Source: Roseicyclus sp.
Lineage (GTDB): Bacteria > Pseudomonadota > Alphaproteobacteria > Rhodobacterales > Rhodobacteraceae
Length of the DNA: 64,000 bases
Direction: 5' to 3'
Assembly (NCBI GenBank): GCA_018401385.1
Contig: JAGYKZ010000005.1
Span: forward strand, 1 to 64,000
Made by a program: the position numbers and the translations under genes
Shown here: positions 56,469 through 64,000 of the stretch, in pieces
Position numbering within the stretch: position 1 is the stretch's first letter
How the letters are laid out: each line of letters opens with the position of its first letter
The notes under the pieces: model-generated
The model's input: only the letters and a program-made list of their open reading frames with translations
Databases searched by the model: none
Told to the model about the DNA's origin: nothing

Positions 56469-56936
56469 TCACCCCCGACAGTCCCGCCGAACCTCACGCT
56501 CCCGCAGGCCTGTCTCGACCAACATACAGCGGTCCCGCGCCACGTAGTAATAGCCGCGTGCGTAATGCATCACCGCCGTGTCATAGGAGCCATCCGCCAA
56601 GAGCCATGCGCCGCGCAGGTATTTGACGGCATAGGTGAGGTTGGTTTCTGCATCCAGCAGATCGGCATCCGCGCCCTGAAACCCCATATTGCGGGCCGTT
56701 GCGGGCAGGATTTGCATCATCCCGTAATATGGTCCGTTGCGGGCATGGGCGCGGTAATCACTTTCGCGTTGGATCACGCGGTGAATCAGCGGGGCAGGCA
56801 CGTCATATTGGCGCGCCATCTTGTTCACCAAAGCACGGATTTCGGGTGTCTCGCCGGGGTAAAGATCGGGTTCGGGTGTGCTTGCGCAAGCGGCGAGGAG
56901 CCAACAGAGCGCGGCCATCAGCAGGTGGCGATTCAT
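56469..56936 (-). CDS. Lytic transglycosylase lipoprotein
   Basis: A 155-residue SLT-type muramidase. Lipoprotein signal with LLAAC (cysteine about residue 17), the catalytic glutamate in IHRVIQRESDYRAHARNG, and GMMQILPATARNMGF and NLTYAVKYLRGAW of the family. It cleaves peptidoglycan glycan strands at the envelope. The start at 56936 is one base after the AsmA stop, so the two are co-transcribed. Confidence 0.9.
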   Translation of the reverse strand: MNRHLLMAALCWLLAACASTPEPDLYPGETPEIRALVNKMARQYDVPAPLIHRVIQRESDYRAHARNGPYYGMMQILPATARNMGFQGADADLLDAETNLTYAVKYLRGAWLLADGSYDTAVMHYARGYYYVARDRCMLVETGLREREVRRDCRG

Positions 56937-56937
56937 C

Positions 56938-58911
56938 TCAATTCCCTCCCAGAAGGCCGCGCAAGGCCCCTTCGACCTCGTTGCGCAATTGGTTTTCAAT
57001 GGCATCGCGGGCATCGCCCTCTGCGGGGATGTTCAACCGTTCGCGGGCCTCTTGCTCAAGGCGCTCGCGCTCGGCATCAATGCGGGCTTGGGCGGCTTCC
57101 TCCAGTTGTTCGCGCTCCAATTCCAGGCGCTGCCGTGCCAGATATTCCAGATCAGGTGCAAAGCTGAGATTGGCCCACGGTCCACGCACGATCACAGGCA
57201 CCGCGATGTTTGAGCCATCCGAGGAGGTTTGCACCGCAGGGATCACGCGATAGTCGACCGATTGGCCGCCGATATCGATGGCGCCCGCACCCGTCACACC
57301 ACCCCATCCCGCATCAAGGCGCAAATCGTCATTGCGCGCCACCCCACCCGTGATGGCAAGGGTCGCTGTGATGCTGTCATAGACGGTGCGTGCGCCTTGC
57401 CCGCGATAGGAGCTGTCAAGGTTGCGGATCATCCCCGCCAGATCCAAGCCCTCAATCGCGCCTTGCCCGAAATCAAGCGCCACATTGCCCTCAAGGCTGT
57501 TCATCCACGCGGCAACCGAGCGCCCGCTCGCCAAAAGGTTCAGCGTCACATTGCCCGTTCCCGAAAGGCGTTCGTAATCGGCAAAGTCGCGCATCAAAGG
57601 CTGCAATTGCACGGCGCGGATGGTCATGGTGCTGGCCACTGATCCATTGCCACGGGCATTGATCACTGTCTGTCCTGCAATGGTGCCGCCATAGGCCACG
57701 GCGCGGGCCAAATCGGCCTGAAGGCGACCCGCGTCCAATCGTGTCTGTAGCGCGATATCTGACAGCTTCATCATTCCCAAATCCAATTCCGCAAGGGTCA
57801 GATCAAGGTTCGCATCCACGGCAAACAGGCCAGAGAGGTCGATCTCGTCACGGGGCCAGCCGCCCGCTGCGTTACCGCCTGCGCCGCGGCCTTCGGGCGC
57901 GCCGCTTTGGGTCAGGGCGCTCAGGTCCACGCGACCGCTTACAATGCGACCCGTGATTAGAGGGCGCTCCGCCCCTTGGGTCAGTTCGGCGGATAGGGTG
58001 ATGGTCGTTTCATCAAGCGCAAGGCTTGCATCCGTGATCTGAACCACCCCCTCAGGCGTGATCGCGATCGGGCCGCTGAGGGCGATGCGGTCACGACCAA
58101 ATCCCGCTGGCAGGGTCACTGCGCCCGCCCCCGCTGCTGTGACAACAGGGGTCAGGTCGGTGATATCTGCATTCAAATCGCCCGCAAGGGCAAAGGGTGT
58201 AAGTGTCAGCGCACCGCGGTAGCTGAGGCTGCCGCCTGCCCAAGACAGGGACGTGTCAATCCGCGTCTCGCGCCCTGCCATGGCATCTGCAAGCGTGTCC
58301 AAACTCAGGGTGCCGCTCAAGGCGGCCCCGTTGATAAAGGCGCTGACATCGCCCGTCAGGGGGGCGTTCATAGCGGACGCAGAAAGGGTCATATTGACGG
58401 CCTCAGCCGCAAAGGATTGGCCGGTGCGGGCATCCTCAAAACGAATCCGACCATCGGTGATCTTCGCTTGCGCCAATCCGATCTGGGGCAGGGCGCTGTT
58501 GCTGCGGGGTGTGTTGGTTGTGGCTGTGCCAAATTCCCAATTTGCGTGCCCATCTGCGGCGCGCAGCAGCACGATATCAGGTCTGTCGATTGCAGCTTCG
58601 GAAATACGCACCTCGCCCGAGAACAGCGGGATCAACGCGACCCCCACATTCAGCGCCTCTGCGCGCAGCATTGGGCCTTGATCTGCGGCCCAATCAGGGT
58701 TGGCGATCTCAAGCCCTTCAGCGCTGATCCCGATCATGGGATAGAACGAAGGCCGCACCGCGCCTGTTATCCTGACTTCACGCTCCAGACTGCTCGACAA
58801 GCGTTCGGTCGCCAAGCGCGCGATAGTCTCGGCCGGGATCAGCGCGACACCCCCCAAGGCCACACCCCCGAAAATCATCACTGCCAACAGTGCACGAACG
58901 AGCCATTTCAT
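56938..58911 (-). CDS. AsmA-family protein
   Basis: 657 residues, with an N-terminal membrane anchor (LLAVMIFGGVALGGVALIP) and a long periplasmic body ending in an AsmA C-terminal domain. The last 60 residues are a strongly charged coiled coil (ELEREQLEEAAQARIDAERE). Proteins of this group affect outer-membrane assembly and may move lipids between membranes. All of it is in one clean frame, in contrast with its neighbours. Confidence 0.9.
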   Translation of the reverse strand: MKWLVRALLAVMIFGGVALGGVALIPAETIARLATERLSSSLEREVRITGAVRPSFYPMIGISAEGLEIANPDWAADQGPMLRAEALNVGVALIPLFSGEVRISEAAIDRPDIVLLRAADGHANWEFGTATTNTPRSNSALPQIGLAQAKITDGRIRFEDARTGQSFAAEAVNMTLSASAMNAPLTGDVSAFINGAALSGTLSLDTLADAMAGRETRIDTSLSWAGGSLSYRGALTLTPFALAGDLNADITDLTPVVTAAGAGAVTLPAGFGRDRIALSGPIAITPEGVVQITDASLALDETTITLSAELTQGAERPLITGRIVSGRVDLSALTQSGAPEGRGAGGNAAGGWPRDEIDLSGLFAVDANLDLTLAELDLGMMKLSDIALQTRLDAGRLQADLARAVAYGGTIAGQTVINARGNGSVASTMTIRAVQLQPLMRDFADYERLSGTGNVTLNLLASGRSVAAWMNSLEGNVALDFGQGAIEGLDLAGMIRNLDSSYRGQGARTVYDSITATLAITGGVARNDDLRLDAGWGGVTGAGAIDIGGQSVDYRVIPAVQTSSDGSNIAVPVIVRGPWANLSFAPDLEYLARQRLELEREQLEEAAQARIDAERERLEQEARERLNIPAEGDARDAIENQLRNEVEGALRGLLGGN

Positions 58912-59032
58912 CGAGAATCCCCACTCTCAGCAACCCAAATCAACAGCTCTTGTTTAGCGTTTGATGTGGTCAGGTGCAAAGCGGGAATGCTTTGCCCTTC
59001 CTCTGGGCAAAATCTCGCGCTATAGCCGCCCC

Positions 59033-60392
59033 ATGAGCCAGAACCCGCCAAATCTTCGCCCAGACCTTGCCCGTGCGCGTATCGCGGAGACGATCCGCGA
59101 GGGTCAACCCAAAATCGGGATGGTCTCTCTTGGCTGTCCCAAGGCACTCGTGGACAGTGAACGTATCCTGACCCGTCTGCGTGCCGAAGGCTATGGGATC
59201 AGCGCAGATTACAGCGGCGCGGATGCGGTGATTGTGAACACCTGCGGCTTTCTCGACAGTGCCAAGGCTGAAAGTTTGGACGCGATTGGCGAGGCCTTGC
59301 GCGAGAATGGCCGCGTGATCGTCACGGGATGTCTCGGGGCGGAGCCTGATTATATCACGGGCGCGCATCCGCGCGTTCTTGCGGTCACTGGCCCACATCA
59401 ATATGAACAGGTTTTGGACGCGGTACATCGCGCCGTGCCACCTGCGCCCGATCCGTTCATTGATCTGTTGCCAAGCACGGGCGTCAGCCTGACACCGCGC
59501 CATTACAGCTATCTCAAGATTTCCGAGGGCTGCAATCACAAGTGCAAATTCTGCATCATCCCTGATATGCGCGGGCGTCTGCAAAGCCGCCCTGCAAAAG
59601 CCGTGCTGCGCGAGGCGGAAAAGCTGGTCGAGGCAGGGGTGAAAGAACTTCTGGTGATCAGTCAGGATACATCGGCCTATGGCACGGACTGGGCGGGGCG
59701 GGATGTAAAATTCCCGATTATTCCCTTGGCCCGTGATCTGGGCCAATTGGGCGCATGGGTGCGGTTGCATTACGTCTACCCTTATCCCCTTTGCGGGTGC
59801 GATTTGATCCCGCCTGATGGCTGAAGGTTTTGCCCTATTTGATATTCCCTTCCAACACGCGCATCCCGATACGCTCAGGCGCATGGCGCGCCCCCGCAGC
59901 ATCAAGCAAGACCTTGATGATTGCCGCGTGGCGTGCGGATTGCCCCCAGATTACGCTGCGCTCCACCTTTATCGTGGGCTACCCGGCGACGGAGGCCGAA
60001 TTCGAGATACTTCGATTGGTTGATGAAGCACAGCTCGACCGTGTGGGGTGTTTTACCTATGAAAATGTCGCGGGCGCGCGCTCGAATGATCTTCCTGATC
60101 ATGTGCCGTAAGACGTGAAGGAGGAGCGCTTTGCACGGTTCCAGTGGAGAAGGCGCAAAGCATTTCGAGGCCAAACTTGCCGCAAAGATCGACAAAGCCT
60201 GCCGAGATCGTGGATGAGGTGGGATGAAGAAGGGGCGACCTGCCGCACCACATCAGATGCGCCCGAAATTGATGGCAATCTTTTCATTGACGAAGGGTTT
60301 GAGAGCCTAAAGGCGGGTGACACGTGACCGTCACTGTTGATGAGGCCAGCGCCTATGATCTTTGGGGTCAGATCACTGACCTCTTATCCTAG
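59033..60392 (+). pseudogene. rimO: Ribosomal protein S12 methylthiotransferase, C-terminal half frameshifted
   Basis: A radical-SAM enzyme adding a methylthio group to S12 Asp. The N-terminal domain is intact ([20 protein letters not shown] with one cysteine, [15 protein letters not shown]), and the radical-SAM cluster motif CNHKCKFC is intact. From about 59795 the frame changes repeatedly, with [74 protein letters not shown] and SAYDLWGQI in separate frames. The end is inferred from the TRAM-domain remnant. Confidence 0.85.
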
Positions 60393-61203
60393 CGCAGGTT
60401 TGCCATTGTCTCGCGCACCACTTGATGCGATTGCATTGGGCGGGTGTGTGCTGCTGAAGGTGTTGCTGATCAGGCAAGCGCGTGAGCGTATTGCGCACCC
60501 TGTTCTGATCATAGCCCGCACGATGCGATGATCGCCCCCAAAGCATCCGCCTGCACCAGGATCTGGCTGAAGTGGCGTGCGCTGACTAGGCCCCAATATC
60601 GGCGGCATTTGCACCATGCTTCTGTCACCGCCTGCAAGCCCTGCGGCACGCTGAGGTAACTCAGCGCGCCCTCGGTGCGGAGGCCCGTTGGCGCGGGATA
60701 TGGCGGGCGATGGGATGGGTTGCCCCATGCCCCATGACAAAGGTACTCTGTCAATATTGCGCGTCTTCAATCAGGCCGATTAATACTAAATGAGGTTGCT
60801 CACGTTGAGGCCTGAAAGCGTTGATGCCCGCATTTGTCCTGCCTAATCGCAACAGTGAAATCACAGATTTGATCTTGGGGGTTTTGGCGACAGATGTCTT
60901 CGGTAATTGTCTGATTTTTGCTATTTACTAGCGGAAATTATCCATGGCCTGTGTCGGGCTGAGCTTTGGTAGGCTGGCACTGCTTAAGATTTAGCCGCGG
61001 GCGGGGCCGCGGGGGGTGGGTCACTTGACAGGCGGCGAGAAACGCCAATGATTTGGCAACAGAATAGAAAGGCGCGCATTTGGGATCATCTCCTGCAATT
61101 TTGAGCCGTCATTTAGCAGCCGAATCTTGATATCTCACCATTTCTTGCTCGCCATCCTGTTCACATCATTACAAGTCGTAAATATCTGCCTAGCGTGAGC
61201 CAT
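60393..61203. other. 811-base stretch with no identified gene
   Basis: A minus-strand frame at 60509-60754 (82 codons) has an ordered look (ALSYLSVPQGLQAVTEAW, CRRYWGLVSARHFSQILVQADALG). It may be the remnant of a real gene that I cannot name. The 3' part, 60780-61150, is lower in GC and has no convincing frame on either strand. This region joins the end of broken rimO to another broken gene, so it may be degraded as well. Confidence 0.4.
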
Positions 61204-61453
61204 ATGTTTAGCATCGAACACGAATTTGACGTCACGGTCGTCACCTTTGATGGACGAGAAGGTGACAGCCCCTTGCAGGAGGATGTTGTCCTGACTGCGT
61301 TTTGAGGTGTTGTGCAGGTCGAAACAATACGACCCGCGCCATGACCGCACCCAGAAAATTTCCATCTCTATGGCACAATTGCGTGACGGCGGCCTGAACC
61401 TTCCCGAGGGGTGTATCGGATTGACCGCCCAAGCCGCTGAGGCGCTGTCGTGA
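61204..61453 (+). pseudogene. Small conserved hypothetical gene, one frameshift
   Basis: ATG at 61204 gives MFSIEHEFDVTVVTFDGREG then LQEDVVLTAF and a stop. Another frame carries on as YDPRHDRTQKISISMAQLRDGG and LNLPEGC, ending at 61453. Joined, these make a protein of about 80 residues of a type I believe occurs in Rhodobacterales, of unknown function. One or two bases are gained or lost near 61305-61330. Confidence 0.5.
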
Positions 61454-62392
61454 GTGCGGCGCAAACTCCGCACGCGGGCCAATCTGCGCGGCAGCCTGTC
61501 TGGTGGTTGCGGCGATGCTGGCCTTCACCCTTGAAGATGTGTTTATCAAAGCCACTGGCGCAAGTTCCGCTTGGTCGTAGATGGTGACCTCGGCTGCGGT
61601 GGTTTGATCGTCTGTGGCGATGGCGCGGATGCGCGAGAGAGCGATCATTCACCCAGGCTCGGGCCCCTGCCATGGCATGGCGCGCCCTTGTTCGAGATCA
61701 TTGGGCGGTATACACGGTGGCCATTGCCTTGACGCCATTGTCATCGGCCAGTGCGATTTTGCAGGCCACGCCTTTGGTGGCAGCGGGCGCTGTGTTGGTG
61801 TTCCGCGAAACGGTAAGTCGGCGTCACTGGGGCGCGATTGCTGCGGGTTCCTAGGTGTTCTCTCTGATCCTACGACCCGCCTGACGCTTTGAACCTCTGT
61901 CCTTGTTCGCGGTTTTGGGATGATTGGTTTTGCGGGGCGTGACCTGGTAACATGTGCCGCTCCCAAATCAATGACCACCGCACAATTGGGGTTTACGGGT
62001 TTTTGATGCTCTCCATCGCGGGGGGCATTGTTTGGGTCTATCAAGGTGGCAGTGCTGCGATGGCTACTGCGCAGTGGTTCCTGTCTTTAAAGGTACCTTT
62101 TTGCGTTGTGGGGATGAGAGAGTTTGACTTGGCGATGCGCACGCGCAGGATTTGCCAGTTGCCCTGTTTCGCTACACGCGTTTGGTTCTGCGACGATATT
62201 GGCTGTGGTCGTCTTTGGGAGCGGCCAGATGGGCTGACGGTCATCGGCAGTATGATTATTGTGGTCGCAGTGCCTTACACGGTTTGGCAAAGTCGCAGAA
62301 CCGCGCCGCGCCGACTTGACACATATGCAAACCCGTTGCGTGCTATCAGGCTGCGTGCCACTCTCTTGCGAGAACGAGAGGGACGCAAATGA
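61450..62392 (+). pseudogene. EamA/DMT-family transporter, fragmented
   Basis: Membrane-segment pieces in changing frames: AANLRGSL and VVAAMLAFTLEDVFIKATGAS at the start, VAIALTPLSSASAILQATPLV in the middle (a very typical EamA segment), then GVYGFLMLSIAGGIVWVYQGG and TVIGSMIIVVAVPYTV toward the end. I count at least five frame changes. The last codons overlap the deacetylase gene by ATGA, the original operon junction. Substrate unknown for this family. Confidence 0.65.
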
Positions 62393-63501
62393 CAACGGGC
62401 TTTTTCTGGGATGAGCGTTGCTTTTGGCATTCGGGCGGAAATTATGCCTTTCTTGCGCCTGTGGGGGGATTGGTTCAACCCCTTGCTGCGGGCGGTTTGC
62501 CTGAAAACCCCGAGACCAAGCGGCGCTTGAAAAATCTTCTTGAGGTCACGGGGCTGTGGTCCGACCTTGTGCCGCGCCATGCCGAGCCTGCAACTGACGA
62601 AGATATTTTGCGCGTCCATCCCGAAACCTATCTGCGCCAGTTTCAGGACATTTCTGCGCAAGGCGGGGGCGAGTTGGGTCTGCGCACGCCCTTTGGCCCT
62701 GACGGGTTTGAGATCGCGGCCCTGTCCGCAGGTCTGGCCAAGGCGGCTCTTTTTGCTGTGCTTGAGGGGGATTTGGACAATGCTTATGCGCTGTCTCGTC
62801 CGCCGGGGCATCATTGCTTGCCCGATTTCCCCAACGGGTTCTGCCTGCTTGCGAATATCGCCATCGCGATTGAAGCCGCGCAGGCCGAAGGGTTGGGCGT
62901 GAAATTCGCGGTGATTGATTGGGATGTGCATCACGGCAATGGCACCGAGGCGATTTTTTATGACCGCAATGATGTGCTGACCATCTCCCTGCATCAAGAT
63001 CGCAATTATCCGCGCGACAGCGGCGCGTTTGAGGATCGGGGATCAGGCGCAGGGGCGGGGTTCAATTTGAATATCCCGCTACCACCCGGCGGCGGGCACA
63101 CCGCCTATCTTGAGGCGATGGAGCGTCTGGTGATCCCTGAACTGGAACGTTTCGGCCCTGATGTCATCATCATCGCTTGTGGGTTTGACGCATCGGGGGT
63201 TGACCCGTTGGGGCGAATGATGGCGGGCAGCCATACGTTTCGCGCGATGGCCGAACAGGTGCGGGACGCAGCCGAGACCCTCTGCGAAGGTCGTCTCGTG
63301 ATGGTGCATGAGGGCGGCTATTCCGAGTTGCACGTGCCATTTTGCGCTCATGCCGTTTTGGAGGTGATGAGCGGCAGCCCGATCACCGCGCCCGACCCAT
63401 TGGCCGAACGGATTGAGGCGCAGCAACCCGATGCGCGGTTTGATGCATTTGTCAGTGAATGGATCGATGAAATGGCCACAAGCCTGAATGATCTGCGCTA
63501 A
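62389..63501 (+). CDS. Class II histone-deacetylase-family amidohydrolase
   Basis: A 370-residue zinc-dependent deacetylase. The catalytic segments are SRPPGHHC (tandem histidines), IDWDVHHGNGTEAIF with the zinc Asp/His, ISLHQDRNYP, and CGFDASGVDPLGRMMAG (second zinc Asp). Bacterial members deacetylate polyamines or similar small substrates. The ATG at 62389 overlaps the transporter stop. All motifs are intact, so it should be active. Confidence 0.92.
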   Translation: MTTGFFWDERCFWHSGGNYAFLAPVGGLVQPLAAGGLPENPETKRRLKNLLEVTGLWSDLVPRHAEPATDEDILRVHPETYLRQFQDISAQGGGELGLRTPFGPDGFEIAALSAGLAKAALFAVLEGDLDNAYALSRPPGHHCLPDFPNGFCLLANIAIAIEAAQAEGLGVKFAVIDWDVHHGNGTEAIFYDRNDVLTISLHQDRNYPRDSGAFEDRGSGAGAGFNLNIPLPPGGGHTAYLEAMERLVIPELERFGPDVIIIACGFDASGVDPLGRMMAGSHTFRAMAEQVRDAAETLCEGRLVMVHEGGYSELHVPFCAHAVLEVMSGSPITAPDPLAERIEAQQPDARFDAFVSEWIDEMATSLNDLR

Positions 63502-63601
63502 CAGACCCGCAAACTGATCCTTGCTGCGTTGCAGCACGTTGACTCCGCCCATGTTGCGGTTCAGTTTGTCATAAATCTTTTTGGAAAAAGGGTGATACCC
63601 C

Positions 63602-64000
63602 ATGAAGAAAATCTATGGTTCCGCTGCCGAGGCTTTGGATGGCCTCCTGCAAGATGGAATGCTGATTGCGGCAGGCGGCTTTGGCCTCTGCGGAATTCCT
63701 GAATTGCTGATTGATGGCATCGTGGAAAGCGGGGTCAAGGATTTGACCGTGGCCTCCAACAATGCAGGCGTGGATGATTTCGGCTTGGGCAAACTTCTTG
63801 CGACACGCCAAATCAGAAAGATGATGTCCTCCTATGTGGGCGAAAACGCCGAATTCATGCGCCAATATCTGGCGGGCGAATTGGAGCTGGAATTCAACCC
63901 CCAAGGCACATTGGCCGAGCGGATGCGCGCAGGCGGGGCGGGCATCCCAGGGTTCTACACCAAAACAGGTGTGGGCACGGTGATTGCCGAAGGCAAAGAC
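63602..64000 (+). CDS. 3-oxoacid CoA-transferase subunit A (cut by window end)
   Basis: The first 133 residues of the alpha subunit, starting [33 protein letters not shown] is the CoA-binding glycine motif, and [16 protein letters not shown] and [19 protein letters not shown] are typical of the succinyl-CoA:3-ketoacid type. It moves CoA between succinyl-CoA and acetoacetate. Its beta subunit, with the catalytic glutamate, should follow outside the window. Confidence 0.92.
   Translation, partial: MKKIYGSAAEALDGLLQDGMLIAAGGFGLCGIPELLIDGIVESGVKDLTVASNNAGVDDFGLGKLLATRQIRKMMSSYVGENAEFMRQYLAGELELEFNPQGTLAERMRAGGAGIPGFYTKTGVGTVIAEGKD

Noticed and set aside
59800-62390. Mobile element or prophage remnant
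   Set aside because: No transposase, integrase, terminal repeat or phage protein found; all recognisable pieces belong to chromosomal families.

Overview
The window reads as chromosomal DNA of a Rhodobacterales (Roseobacter-type) alphaproteobacterium. Support comes from an acetyl-CoA synthetase / adenylate kinase / small symporter subunit run, an RpoH of the RpoHII type with an RpoE-like promoter, ectoine catabolism genes (doeA/doeB plus aminotransferase), a FYDLN-type acidic protein, a TIGR02186-TauE pair and a rhomboid-like protein of Rhodobacterales type. I see no prophage, insertion sequence, integron, CRISPR array or plasmid gene. This is core and niche-adaptation metabolism, not a mobile island.

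Layout. 0-3 kb: acetate activation (acs), AMP recycling (adk) and a DUF4212 symporter subunit. 3.5-6.7 kb: a lysR overlapping an Ldh-family dehydrogenase, and an OxyR-like regulator. 7-12.6 kb: a degenerate phosphatase-like protein, a YbbA/YbbP-type ABC exporter, a divergent GDSL esterase and a broken nitrilase-family gene. 13-18.3 kb: a broken response regulator, an aberrant tRNA-Gln, and a capsule/Kdo block (phosphohexomutase, kdsA, kpsE, kpsT). 18.5-25 kb: SseB, MAPEG, lpdA, a GntR regulator, a YgjP-type peptidase, FYDLN protein, tRNA-Ala and a soluble chemoreceptor. 25-29 kb: ectoine breakdown. 29-42 kb: a RecD-like helicase, TauE pair, purine nucleoside phosphorylase, rimI/tsaB, nfuA, usp, a class IV aminotransferase, trpS, rhomboid-like protein, rpoH, cobU/cobC and a GST. 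42-56 kb: comM, gshB, yraN/rsmI, an LpoA-like lipoprotein, glnD, murJ, coaBC, dut, a moeB-like gene and a hydroxyacid dehydrogenase. 56-64 kb: a lytic transglycosylase, AsmA, rimO, a broken drug/metabolite transporter, a class II deacetylase and the start of a CoA-transferase.

The most striking property is the number of broken genes. About twenty genes carry frame breaks while their neighbours are perfect. Several are normally essential or near-essential (murJ, tsaB, coaBC, dut), and one is a tRNA. Where I could trace the lesion in a lightly hit gene it is usually one base in a run of identical bases (permease, RecD-like, glnD), which looks like consensus error. Other patches (5' comM, murJ, the moeB-like gene, the transporter) are scrambled at high density, and kpsT carries a clean in-frame nonsense codon. 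I mark such loci as pseudogenes but describe the intact product they derive from; the reader should not assume the organism lacks these functions.

Other points of note are three proteins that keep a fold but have lost catalytic residues (a rhomboid, a calcineurin-like phosphatase, an OxyR without its peroxide-sensing cysteine), an RpoE-type promoter placed to drive rpoH, and perfect palindromes at the ectoine, lpdA/gntR and acs control regions. I found no multi-gene system that I would call previously undescribed.
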